This document shows, piece after piece, positions 47,101 to 53,335 of a stretch of DNA of 64,000 nt. The translations under genes were made by a program, and so were the position numbers. The stretch is from Enoplosus armatus (Eukaryota > Chordata > Actinopteri > Centrarchiformes > Enoplosidae), in contig NC_092194.1 of NCBI RefSeq assembly GCF_043641665.1, positions 19,581,798 to 19,645,797 on the forward strand, given 5' to 3'. Each line of letters starts with the position of its first letter. The stretch's first letter is position 1. Below the pieces are notes generated by a model. That model searched no databases. It worked only from the letters and a program-made list of their open reading frames with translations, and was not told where the DNA came from.

Positions 47101-49243
47101 CTATAAGTTTCCTAAATGTCAGTTTCCTTCTCTAAAGAGTTTGAGGCTTATATCCTATAATAAAAATGTGACAACTTTATTAGCTGATTCTCCTTTTGTA
47201 CACAATCAATCACTAAAAACGGTTTTTGGCGATGATGCCTCAAATTTGGTATCATAGAGTTGAGATGAAGTTATGTACTGAAACATGTAAAATGTTACAT
47301 GTTAAAGTAAATAAGGGTAAAACCTGTTTGTACTGCAGCTTCTATTTGATAGTGCTGACTTAAACTACACACTGTGACAAGCTATTATTGGCTGATAACG
47401 TCAATGCATTGATCGGGCTCTGCTGACCACTATAGACCAACCTATTGAGCGTTTATCATGTAGAGAATTGAAGCGAGCGAATGAAGGAAGTGTTGAAGCT
47501 TTAAGGTTGGATGTAACTTCTCTGATCCCAGTGGGATCATTGGATCTCTGCAGCAGCAAAAAGGATTCAGCACACAAAGTACAACATAAAACAAAGAACA
47601 TAATGAGAATAAAAGAGTCAAGATAATTCAAACAAGCAGCGAAACTGAATGTAAACAAACGTGTGTTATGTAAGCTCATGCTACAGATAGTTTAAATACA
47701 TTGGCGAGACTTCACCAGAGATTTTCACCATGATTGCACATCGCGGACTTTTAAACTTACAATATGCAAAACACTGTATATAAATACATACATAAGCATG
47801 CCATCAAAAAGTAAAGGAAGTAAAAGTATCTGTGTGCATAAATATCAAGTAGAATCATTCTGAAAGTTTCTGTCGTTACGAACTTCACCAAACTATCAAC
47901 AGCCAGTTGTTGGAGTTGTGTCGGGGGTGTTTGGGGTGTTCTGGGAAGTTCAGTTGTCATCACACATCTCTAAACGTGCAGCGTGAACATATAGAATACT
48001 TGAACTGTCTCATATCCATAACTGCTTCATCAACAGTATAAACATGTTCTGTAAACATCATTAATGTAGCCCATACAATGAAGTAGTAGAGTAAACAACG
48101 ATTAAAGTCTCTTGAACATAAATTTTAATGTGGACAGCCTGTTTTGCATTAAACATACACGCTGGTGTTTCAGATTTTAATAATGAGGAGAACTTTATAA
48201 ATAATATAATTCACTTCAGGCTACGGAAATGTGTTCCATGTATTTGGCTCCTAATGGGAACCGTGCAGAAAATGGTGTAGATAACAAAATTGACAATCCG
48301 CCAACAGATATAAATAAACTTCACAAGCTAAACGTATAACTGGGCCACTTACTTATTTCCAGAGGGAGAGCTGAAGAAAAGGGCCGAAAGCCCAAATGAC
48401 ATATTCTCGCCTCGGGTCCTCTGAGCTCCTCAGCCCACGCACGATTGTTTCAACAGTGTGTATCATCCTCTGACCGCATTAGACTTAATATTAAGGTTTT
48501 GTCACCCGATAGCCGAGGATGGAGTCAGGATCAGATAAAGCGTCAGTGAGCCGACACCTGTCAGAGGTAATTAAACCAGTAAATTAGCTCCGAGTCGTAT
48601 CATCACACATACGACTCTTCAACCAACATCCTGTCGCATTTAAATAACCACCTCTGATATGTTAGATTTCAGATTTCAATCAAATCTGGCTCGTCCACAT
48701 TAGCAAGTATATGAAGTGATAAAATGATTGACAGTTTGCATAGTTTCTTCCACAAACCTCTGAGAGTTAAGGGGCAAAGAAAACAAAAAGAAAAGACTGT
48801 GATGGGTTGAGGAAGTTTTCGTGTGAAGGATGGAGAGAGAAGAAGGGAATAATCTAGAGATGGACATCAACTGACTGTAGAGTTTATTCTGAATATGTTC
48901 GCAGCCAGAAACATCTCTCGCTGTGAAATTGCGTCTGGCTGAGTGGCAATATCACTTGTCTTATTTTGCAGCTGTGGATGTGGAACATTTGGCCATTATA
49001 CCCACATAGTTGCTCATAAAAAAAGGCAGAAGCAGTTTGCTCTATTATTCTACAAAAAAAATATCTAATAACAACATGTGTCCATTTTCTTTTTAGGTAA
49101 ACGAGAACGACAGATTGTGGGGCGACGAGGGAGACTCCACTCTTCCCTCTCCAGGCCTGTCGGACCGCGGAGCCGAGCCCGTCCACCTGTCCCTGCTGCT
49201 GGGCCTCGGCTGGCCGCTCCTCCTGCTGCTCTCCGACCAATAA
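22914..49243 (+). CDS. gfra4: GDNF family receptor alpha-4-like gene, seven coding exons (whole gene span)
   Basis: GPI-anchored cell-surface receptor that binds a GDNF-family ligand (persephin in other vertebrates) and presents it to RET. Exons are 22,914-23,168, 24,878-24,958, 29,432-29,771, 32,292-32,401, 34,164-34,298, 46,398-46,567 and 49,097-49,243. All introns are GT-AG and all phases match. With one base from a missing upstream exon they total 413 codons (412 residues plus stop). Residues 1-85 are D1, 87-112 a linker, 113-226 D2 and 226-318 D3, then a stalk and hydrophobic tail. The class is secure from the spacing of the cysteines, the MKKEKNC and ERRRQTIVP boxes and the FGNGS end. 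I prefer GFRA4 over GFRA1/2 because [23 protein letters not shown] and SGNHREQC resemble bird and mammal GFRA4 as I remember them. Mammalian GFRA4 has lost D1, and this one keeps it. The signal-peptide exon is not located. Confidence 0.9.
23169..24877 (+). other. gfra4 intron (D1 to linker)
   Basis: 1,709 bp, GT-AG. AT-rich; the stretch 24,340-24,420 is a short GC-richer patch (CCCTGAGGCCCCAGAACC) that may be a repeat fragment. No gene or clear repeat recognised. Confidence 0.6.
24878..24958 (+). CDS. gfra4: gfra4 exon: D1-D2 linker
   Basis: An 81-base exon, phase 1 at both ends, encoding residues 87-112 (the split codon gives Gly86). The text SPYEP-type box appears here as NYPYEPEE, followed by [11 protein letters not shown]. 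The YVRLASI text fits GFRA4 better than the IFRVV or IFRLASI-type text of GFRA1 and GFRA2. Acceptor TCGGCAG|GA and donor GCTGCAG|GTGACT are both normal. Because it is phase 1 on both sides and a multiple of three, skipping it would keep the frame, so an isoform lacking it is possible. Confidence 0.88.
24959..29431 (+). other. gfra4 intron (linker to D2)
   Basis: 4,473 bp, GT-AG. A G run lies at about 25,259-25,270, a perfect 14-bp palindrome at 27,181-27,210, and a purine-rich patch at about 28,790-29,000 whose opposite strand gives a spurious 152-codon frame. A Pyr-rich acceptor precedes 29,432. No gene recognised inside. Confidence 0.6.
27181..27210. repeat. Perfect 14-bp inverted repeat (palindrome)
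   Basis: ATTAGTTGTGTTTT at 27,181-27,194 is the exact reverse complement of AAAACACAACTAAT at 27,197-27,210, with two A's between. It can form a cruciform or hairpin, although the short loop makes the RNA form strained. Confidence 0.9.
29432..29771 (+). CDS. gfra4: gfra4 exon: cysteine-rich domain D2
   Basis: Encodes residues 113-226 in 340 bases. D2 is the main ligand-binding domain. Thirteen cysteines are visible (NRC, KAC, ETC, SSC, GPC, PKC, FC, PC, TAC, PSC, PNC, RIC, YVC). The RRR at residues 193-195 followed by QTIVP is the loop that contacts the GDNF-type ligand in GFRA1. KKFFDR-like text appears as [20 protein letters not shown], and [10 protein letters not shown] is intact. The acceptor is CTTCTAG|AG (29,430-29,431) and the donor is GTGCAG|GTAGAA. 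The exon ends in phase 2 and the Arg codon is split with the next exon. No frameshift or stop. Confidence 0.93.
29772..32291 (+). other. gfra4 intron (D2 to D3)
   Basis: 2,520 bp, GT-AG. The stretch 31,480-31,720 has balanced composition and a long run of unique-looking sequence (TCAAATGTCAGGAAGACAAAG; TTACGCACATCATTATAATG) that could be a conserved non-coding element. Otherwise nothing recognised. Confidence 0.5.
32292..32401 (+). CDS. gfra4: gfra4 exon: D3 first part
   Basis: Encodes residues 227-262 plus the split codons (226 and 263). The text [29 protein letters not shown] is typical of the D3 start. Cysteines: YDC, SGC, GAC. Acceptor CCCACAG|GT (32,290-32,291), donor CTGATAG|GTAAGA, phase 2 in and phase 1 out. 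Confidence 0.93.
33392..33438. repeat. (TA)n microsatellite
   Basis: About 23 uninterrupted TA units. Runs of this kind are prone to length change and can extrude as cruciforms. Confidence 0.95.
33590..33665 (-). repeat. Possible tRNA-derived SINE fragment
   Basis: On the minus strand the order TTAGTTAACCCGGCAGCCTGG, then GTTGACCGGTTCAGTCCCG, resembles an A-box/B-box pair of a tRNA-derived SINE (B-box consensus GGTTCGANTCC). The copy is short and the A-box poor. Confidence 0.3.
34164..34298 (+). CDS. gfra4: gfra4 exon: D3 second part
   Basis: 135 bases encoding residues 264-307 plus split codons. The text [11 protein letters not shown], then [26 protein letters not shown] follows the family pattern. 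N-linked glycosylation site at residue 273 (NST). Cysteines PWC, SC, EQC, NVC are in place. Acceptor CTACAG|GA (34,162-34,163), donor CCTGA|GTGAGT (34,299). Phase 1 in and out, so the exon could be skipped without a frameshift, but D3 would break. Confidence 0.92.
34720..34980. repeat. Fish dispersed repeat (GGGGAAACAGCTAGCC family)
   Basis: The order GATGAGAAGATCGATGCCACTCTC, GGGGGAAACAGCTAGCCTCGCTCTGTCCAAAG, then CGCTAAACTGCTAAGCTACGCTAA matches a dispersed repeat that I know from many percomorph genomes (CAGCTAGCCTGGCTCTGTCCAAAG; TGCTAAGCTAAGCTAA; ATGAGAGTGGTATCAATC). The class is not settled in my knowledge. Confidence 0.6.
35101..35790. repeat. Degenerate tandem repeat, about 150-bp unit, five copies
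   Basis: A unit that starts with GAGTGATRGCACYAGTGACA and a second CAGTGACA, followed by an ACAGTACARACTGCAGCTG-like stretch and an A-rich part, recurs near 35,107, 35,237, 35,384, 35,530 and 35,688 (spacing about 130-160 bp). The third copy is most eroded. Copies differ by many substitutions, so the array is old. No protein frame runs through it. Confidence 0.6.
36660..36910 (+). mobile_element. 3' end of a non-LTR retrotransposon (LINE tail)
   Basis: The segment ends in ATCATTTCCCCGCGGGGGTCAATAAAGTATTTCTGATTCTGATCTGATTCTGATT. A short stem (CCCCGCGGGG), then CAATAAAGTATTTCTGATT with a tandem short tail, is the typical 3' end of a fish LINE. It includes a (TA/CA)n-rich part from 36,702. Only the tail is present, as expected for 5'-truncated insertions. 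Which LINE clade it is I cannot say. Confidence 0.6.
36702..36727. repeat. (AT)n microsatellite
   Basis: About 13 AT units, inside the LINE-tail-like segment. Confidence 0.9.
37814..37827 (+). promoter_or_regulatory. CTCF-like motif (weaker copy)
   Basis: CCAGATGGTGGCGC matches the CTCF core (CCASYAGRKGGCRC) at most positions, with two mismatches in the centre. Same orientation as the better motif 346 bp downstream. Confidence 0.3.
38160..38173 (+). promoter_or_regulatory. Strong CTCF core motif
   Basis: CCACTAGGGGGCAC is a full match to the vertebrate CTCF core consensus (CCASYAGRKGGCRC). It lies in a probable dispersed repeat and could have been spread with it. CTCF acts as a chromatin boundary factor. 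Binding here is inferred from the motif only. Confidence 0.55.
41695..41732. repeat. (TA)n microsatellite
   Basis: About 19 TA units, preceded by CTGTG. Confidence 0.95.
43381..43481. repeat. (CA)n and (CAT)n microsatellites, close together
   Basis: A CA run at 43,381-43,404 and a CAT run at 43,457-43,481 (about eight units), with 50 bp of unique sequence between them. Confidence 0.95.
44077..44108. repeat. (CA)n microsatellite
   Basis: About 16 CA units, continued by a degenerate CACAGACAC tail to about 44,122. Confidence 0.95.
44560..45170. mobile_element. MITE-like element with diverged inverted ends
   Basis: A segment at 44,580-44,623 (GATAGAGTCGCAAAGTGGG...GGTTCTGGAAGT) reappears inverted at about 45,110-45,165 (ACTTCCAGAACCAG...CCCACTTCGCAAACCCTATC). 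The two copies are alike but not identical. About 490 bp lie between, including GGCCAAAATACTACAATTCCCATGAGCCTCAGCCTC, which looks like fish repeat text. This fits a non-autonomous DNA element with terminal inverted repeats, but I cannot see flanking target-site duplications, so the true ends are unsure. Confidence 0.4.
46398..46567 (+). CDS. gfra4: gfra4 exon: end of D3 and stalk
   Basis: 170 bases. The split Lys308 is followed by [12 protein letters not shown], the family's typical D3 end, with an N-glycosylation site at residue 316 (NGS). The rest, through residue 364, is rich in Thr, Ser, Pro and Asn ([16 protein letters not shown]) and forms the stalk. Acceptor TCCTCTAG|AA (46,396-46,397), donor ACTCAG|GTGAGA, phase 1 in and phase 0 out. 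The minus-strand frames here are shadows. Confidence 0.92.
46568..49096 (+). other. gfra4 last intron
   Basis: 2,529 bp, GT-AG. A probable LINE tail on the minus strand lies at 47,490-47,625. The stretch 48,340-48,640 is GC-balanced and contains TAATTAAACCAGTAAATTAGC; it may be a conserved element. Nothing else was recognised. Confidence 0.6.
47490..47625 (-). repeat. Possible old LINE tail, inverted
   Basis: Read on the minus strand, an A/T-rich run (CTCTTTTATTCTCATTATG, TTTTATGTTGTACTTTGTG), CTGCTGCAGAGATCCAATGATCCCACTGGGATC resembles the tails of fish LINE copies that read ...TTTCCCCACTGGGATCAATAAAG. It is diverged and the AATAAAG part is missing, so the call is tentative. Confidence 0.3.
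49097..49243 (+). CDS. gfra4: gfra4 exon: C-terminal stalk and GPI-anchor signal
   Basis: 147 bases: 48 codons and the stop TAA. Residues 365-412. After an acidic part ([12 protein letters not shown]) and [13 protein letters not shown] come a hydrophobic run ([16 protein letters not shown]) and a short SDQ end. This is the layout of a GPI-anchor signal: small residues near S386/D387/R388/G389 as the possible cleavage site, a short spacer, then about 16 hydrophobic residues. There is no cytoplasmic domain, as in the rest of the family. Acceptor TTTTTAG|GT (49,095-49,096); the first two exon bases are GT, but the AG acceptor is followed directly by a coding frame in phase 0. Confidence 0.9.
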   Translation, partial: VNENDRLWGDEGDSTLPSPGLSDRGAEPVHLSLLLGLGWPLLLLLSDQ

Positions 49244-49290
49244 GAGGCCTCGCTCACCTGGCCTCCACGGACAAAACTCCGGACCCAGCC

Positions 49291-49308
49291 GGGGGGGGGG
49301 GGGGAGGG
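49291..49308 (+). repeat. Poly-G run 48 bases after the gfra4 stop
   Basis: Fourteen G's, then A, then GGG. It can stack as a G-quadruplex in the RNA. Confidence 0.9.
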
Positions 49309-49506
49309 TGGATGTGAGAGAGAGAGAAAGAGCCATTTCTATGTGTCAAACGACGATGGGGGAAAGGGTCGACTCTGTGCCGCCCCGCTCCCCTCTCCCT
49401 CTGTCACAAAAATCACACTTAATCTCTGTTTGTGAATCATGACTCAGAGCAGATGTGTTGTGCAGCCCACGCCCTTAAAAAGACCGCCGGGGAGGGTGCC
49501 GCTCAC

Positions 49507-49527
49507 GGGGGGGGGGGGGGGGGGGGG
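49507..49527 (+). repeat. 21-base poly-G run in the 3' UTR
   Basis: Twenty-one uninterrupted G's, the longest G run of the window. It can form a G-quadruplex and is also a likely place for sequencing error in length. Confidence 0.95.
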
Positions 49528-49833
49528 ACACAAAGTACACACCTCATTTCTTGCTTCACACCTGCTCAAACACAAACTGTTACACACACGCAGACTTTGC
49601 TCATCTGAAAATAACGTCCAAGCTCAGTGAAAAGGGTTGAGAAGGTGTACAGTGAAGAGACACTGAAGATGCAGCGCAGGAATACTCCCAAAAATATACA
49701 AAACGAAACAAAAAAAAAAAAGTGTTTCTTTTCTTTTGTCCCTGAACATTCCTCGATGTAAAAGAAAAATATTAAATGTTAAGACTTTTCTCTCAGATGA
49801 ACTGTGATGAAGTGTAACGAGATTTAAGGTGGA

Positions 49834-49834
<1 letters not shown>

Positions 49835-49874
<40 letters not shown>
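49835..49874 (+). repeat. (GT)n microsatellite in the 3' UTR
   Basis: About 20 GT units. In the RNA this is a (GU)n tract. Confidence 0.97.
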
Positions 49875-49875
<1 letters not shown>

Positions 49876-50819
49876 CACACGCAGCGCTCTGCTCATTCAG
49901 CTTTGTTCTTTATTTCGATGCCACATTTGTTTTATTTTAATCAGACATAATTTTGTTCCGCAGAATGTTAGATGGAAGCACTCGTTATAATCCAGTCAAA
50001 TCACAATGGACTTCTTTGACTGTTTGTTGTTGTGGCAGGATGAAGAGTTCATTTCCAAACAGAGAATATATATATATAGAAACACTTTTAACACTTTTCA
50101 TTTGAACATTAAGAAGAGCTCTGAAAGTCTGTGAAAGTGTTTTATTTTGTCAAACAAGGACCTACATTACTTACTAGCCTTTGATGTATTGTAATTTCTT
50201 TTCATTTTAAATCATTTTGTATGAGTAGATGTCACTTTGGAGGGGGGGCTCTTCACATATTCATTCATTCAGCTTTAAGTGTGTGGGCCTGACAAACATT
50301 TGGGTTTGTTCCTCGTCAGAAATGTATATATATATAAAAAAAAAAAAAAAAAGAATCATGTGGTTTTAGTGAAGCAACAAGAGATGGAAACAAGTTTATA
50401 TTTTTTAAATGTATGTGGACTTTGCCGCAGAGAAAACAGATATCTATAGACACGTTTGTGACCAATCATGTTTTGCCGTTGCGGGTGGACTCGTGGGAAA
50501 ACAGACGGCCCGGGTTTTGATGCATGAACGGATGCATCTGTCTTTTTCCGAGAGACTTGCAAGATGAGGGTGGCGACCCACGTTGGCCCGCTACCTGCTG
50601 GGACTCTTCACTCGACGTGGGACACCAGAGGATTTACAATATGTACTGTAAAAGCACAGCAGCTCTGCTTTGTGGAGCGGACACGTCTATGAAACCTGTT
50701 GAGATGGAGAGGCCGAGGTTGGTTTGGAGCAAACGCTCTAAACAAGGAATGTGTCATCTTCAATACTGCCATTGAATTCAGTTATCTGGAGAAGAAACAC
50801 CCATTTGTTTCACTGCACC

Positions 50820-50825
50820 ATTAAA
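50820..50825 (+). terminator. Candidate poly(A) signal ATTAAA
   Basis: The common variant signal, 1.58 kb after the stop. No A/GT-rich downstream element is obvious. Confidence 0.25.
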
Positions 50826-51109
50826 TGACACAACATATGCTGATTTTAACACAAAGAAAACGTGTTGCCCCCGAGCTGCAAGCAGACCTGATGAAAATGA
50901 CACATTCTAGTTCAAGTTGGACCTAAAGACGCTCACAGTATAAGCTCATAATATTGTCATAACAGCACAATACTTGTTGGATTTTGCCTGCCAAGTTCTA
51001 CAGGAAGGAGAAAAAAAAACAGTTTATTCTTCCTCATTGATGCCCATGTAGATTTGAAGTGAGACCCCACATGGGTCTTAAAAGGGTCGTGAGGACATAA
51101 AAAATAATT

Positions 51110-51280
51110 CAACACTTAAAGGAGCAGTTCACTCCAATTACAAACATTTTCTCACACACCTCTAGTGGGACCCAGTCACGCTGATATTTTTTGGTTTTCA
51201 GGTTTTGAGACATTGTTTTCTGAGATTGCTGCTGCCATCCAAATACAATAAAGATAATTGAACTTTTCCTTTGGAACTAC
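51110..51280 (+). repeat. Fish dispersed repeat (AGTTCACTCCAATTACAAA family)
   Basis: GGAGCAGTTCACTCCAATTACAAACATTTTCTCACACACCTCTAGTGG, then GAGATTGCTGCTGCCATCCAAATACAAT matches a dispersed repeat common in fish (copies read ...GCAATTACAAA...CCTCTAGTG...GATTTCTGCCTCCATCCAAATACAATGG). It includes the AATAAA at 51,247. Confidence 0.5.
51247..51252 (+). terminator. Candidate poly(A) signal AATAAA
   Basis: Canonical hexamer 2.0 kb after the gfra4 stop. It lies inside a probable repeat, so it may be accidental. Confidence 0.3.
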
Positions 51281-52182
51281 GTTCTCGTGATGTTACTGTT
51301 GATACCAAAGCTCGTAGGCGTCTGTTAAGTACGTACAGCAGCTTCCACTCAAGCTCCACAATCACATGACTGTTTTGAGTTTTGTTTTACTGCCCATCTG
51401 AACTCCACATGTGTTACCCCCCACTATTGCACTATTGCCCCACTAGAAATAGGTGTATTTATATAAAGTTGTTATGACGGATGTGTCAGCTGCCAATGTG
51501 GACATAGAGCAAACAACGCCCAACAAATGTAAGTCCAATTCTCCCTCTCTTTTAGCTCCGTTTTGCTCTCCACCAACTGTTGAGGGAAATATCTCTTCAT
51601 CAGCTAAACTAAGCTAACTTTGTCAGCTGTTTGGTGTTTGGTGCTGGTAGTGTACAGTGGATTTATCAGAGAGAAAACAGCTGCGCGCCACAGCTGGAAA
51701 AGACACTAATGAGTGAATGAAAACTAAATTTGCTGCCGTAAAACAAAAACAACTTGAAACAAAGTGAAAAGCTCCGTAGAGCTGAGGGGAACTGCACAAT
51801 CGGGTGGTAATTCTCAGGGGGTTCGTCACTACAAATCTCCCTTTTAGCATCACAGGAGTCATTTGAGCCACTGTGAATGAAAAAAATATTGATTTGCGCA
51901 CCTTTAACGACATTGTATTGTGTGAATTGTGTTTTATAAAACACGCAGGAAAACATATTGATTATAGCAGAATTAGCCAGGAGATAATACACCTTTATAG
52001 CGATGTTAAGTTACATTAGTAGAGAATCGTGCTACAATTGATTATACGTGTTTATACCAACAGGCGTCACTACTGAACATGTTCCATCATTAACTTCTTT
52101 TTTCAAAAGAAATAGTCCCGACAGAAACTGTCCAGAGTGACTGGGACATGGACGGCTGATGAAAGACTTGTTCCTGTTGAGT

Positions 52183-52188
52183 TTTATT
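52183..52188 (-). terminator. Candidate poly(A) signal overlapping the stop codon
   Basis: AATAAA on the minus strand; the stop TAA is part of it. Confidence 0.3.
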
Positions 52189-52534
52189 TGCGTTGGCAGA
52201 AGTTTAAAAGGCACATAAGATTGAAACTCTCTGCATGGCTAGATAGATCACCACTGGATGTAAGTGAGAAATATTTATTTGTGATTTGTGTGGACTGAAA
52301 ATTACCAAAACTGCAGTTATGTGGTTTTATGGCGATAAGAGAGTCTGAGTGATACCTCTGGTTTTCACAAAGCCTCCGTCTCTTATCGTGATGCGACACC
52401 AGCCGAGCTCTGTCGCCCCGCTTTGATTTGTCCTGAGATTCATCAGTCAGCAGGCGTCGCGTTGTGTTGCTCCGGCGCCGTGAGGTGACCGACCAACCTG
52501 CAGACCGGCAGAATCCCAGAGTCCCCGACACTTC
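52184..52534 (-). CDS. Candidate gene, last exon
   Basis: Preceded by a good acceptor (TCTTTATTTGCAG, 52,535 side). Open for 116 codons; the first 55 or so are GC-rich with many Arg, Lys and Ser (VTSRRRSNTTRRLLTDESQ). The stop TAA lies inside an AATAAA on the minus strand (52,188-52,183), which would act as poly(A) signal with almost no 3' UTR. Confidence 0.35.
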   Translation of the reverse strand, partial: EVSGTLGFCRSAGWSVTSRRRSNTTRRLLTDESQDKSKRGDRARLVSHHDKRRRLCENQRYHSDSLIAIKPHNCSFGNFQSTQITNKYFSLTSSGDLSSHAESFNLMCLLNFCQRK

Positions 52535-53275
52535 CTGCAAATAAAGACGACACAGTAAATGGAGGTGAATTCTGACCAGTTTTCTTGTGCAAAGGGGAGG
52601 TACTTTTTTTCACCTGTCCAGACTTTTTTGGTCTCCTGACAAAATGTGACTCTTGACCCTCATCCAGCGTCACTGCTCTGTATTTCAGAGGAAGTTCTCG
52701 CCCTTTTTCTCCCTCTAGCAGCACCCCTGGCATTAAGTTAAAAACCCATTTTCCATCTCACACAGGGCCTGAATTGTAAAGATGTTATAATATAGTGTAT
52801 ATACTACACAGTGTATACCATATATATGATGTCTACAACATTCTTACCTTGGGTAACAATAAGAAAGGATTTTATCCAAAGTTTTGACAGAGAAAATCTT
52901 TGAGAGGCTCATTCTGACATCAAAACTTTACAAAGCACAACTCTGCACATCAGAAAGTTTAATAAATGAGACCCCCGGTGTAAACAAACCTAAAGCAAAT
53001 TTGTGTTTCTTCTAACCTACTGCATACCTTAAGGCGTTATTGTAGTAAAAATATCAAAAAGTGCCTGAAAGTAACCTGACTCACCCACATCGCTTGTTTT
53101 GGCTGAAGGAAAGGGCTCAGGCAGTCATCCCTTTACAAAGTGAGACTCCAGCTGCCTGTGTGCCACCTGTGTTTGCATATGGCGGATGTGATTGGTCCCA
53201 GTCTCCTTGTTTTGGGTCAACAGCTATGTGGGACAGACCTCCTGCTGTCCTACATACTGTAGCTGTTGGGTCCAT
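52184..53275 (-). CDS. Possible unrecognised three-exon gene (span), about 190 residues
   Basis: On the minus strand, three segments join with matching phases: 53,275-53,167 (ATG, 36 codons and one base), 52,726-52,614 (37 codons after the split Gly) and 52,534-52,184 (116 codons and TAA), 573 bases in all. Introns are 440 and 79 bp, both GT-AG. The second donor (GGACAG|GTGAAA) and acceptor (TCTTTATTTGCAG) are good. The first donor (ACACAG|GTGGCA) and acceptor (TTAATGCCAG) are weak. The product is basic (HFVRRPKKSG, SRRRSNTTRR, KSKRGDRAR, DKRRR). No domain, signal peptide or membrane span was recognised. The last 60 codons are AT-rich and look less coding. A two-exon version starting at an ATG at 52,733 (156 residues) is also possible. 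A chance arrangement cannot be excluded. Confidence 0.35.
52614..52726 (-). CDS. Candidate gene, exon 2
   Basis: Phase 1 in, phase 0 out. Text LLEGEKGRELPLKYRAVTL and EGQESHFVRRPKKSG. Has its own in-frame ATG just before the acceptor (52,733-52,731), so it could also be a first exon. Confidence 0.35.
53167..53275 (-). CDS. Candidate gene, exon 1
   Basis: Starts at GCAGCC-ATG-G, a good Kozak context. Encodes 36 residues (DPTATVCRTAGG, HIAVDPKQGDWDQSHPPY) and ends in phase 1 at ACACAG|GTGGCA. A CAG tract lies immediately before the ATG. I found no relative from memory. Confidence 0.3.
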
Positions 53276-53277
53276 GG

Positions 53278-53302
53278 CTGCTGCTGCTGCTGCTGCTGCT
53301 GC
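53278..53302. repeat. (CTG/CAG)n trinucleotide repeat
   Basis: Eight CTG units on the plus strand, CAG on the minus strand, ending two bases before the candidate ATG at 53,275. If translated on the minus strand in frame with that ATG it would give a poly-Ala run, but no upstream ATG is in frame. Confidence 0.93.
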
Positions 53303-53335
53303 AGGCTGGTAAAAGGCTGAAACTTTGACCACCAA

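Larger units (their letters stand above)
49244..51280 (+). other. gfra4 3' untranslated region (extent inferred)
   Basis: Non-coding sequence that follows the stop. Candidate poly(A) signals: ATTAAA at 49,771-49,776, ATTAAA at 50,820-50,825 and AATAAA at 51,247-51,252. I cannot tell which is used. The region includes G runs (49,291-49,308 and 49,507-49,527), a GT repeat, and an A-run (50,336-50,352). The last part, from about 51,110, looks like a dispersed repeat, so an earlier end near 50,840 is as likely. Confidence 0.45.
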
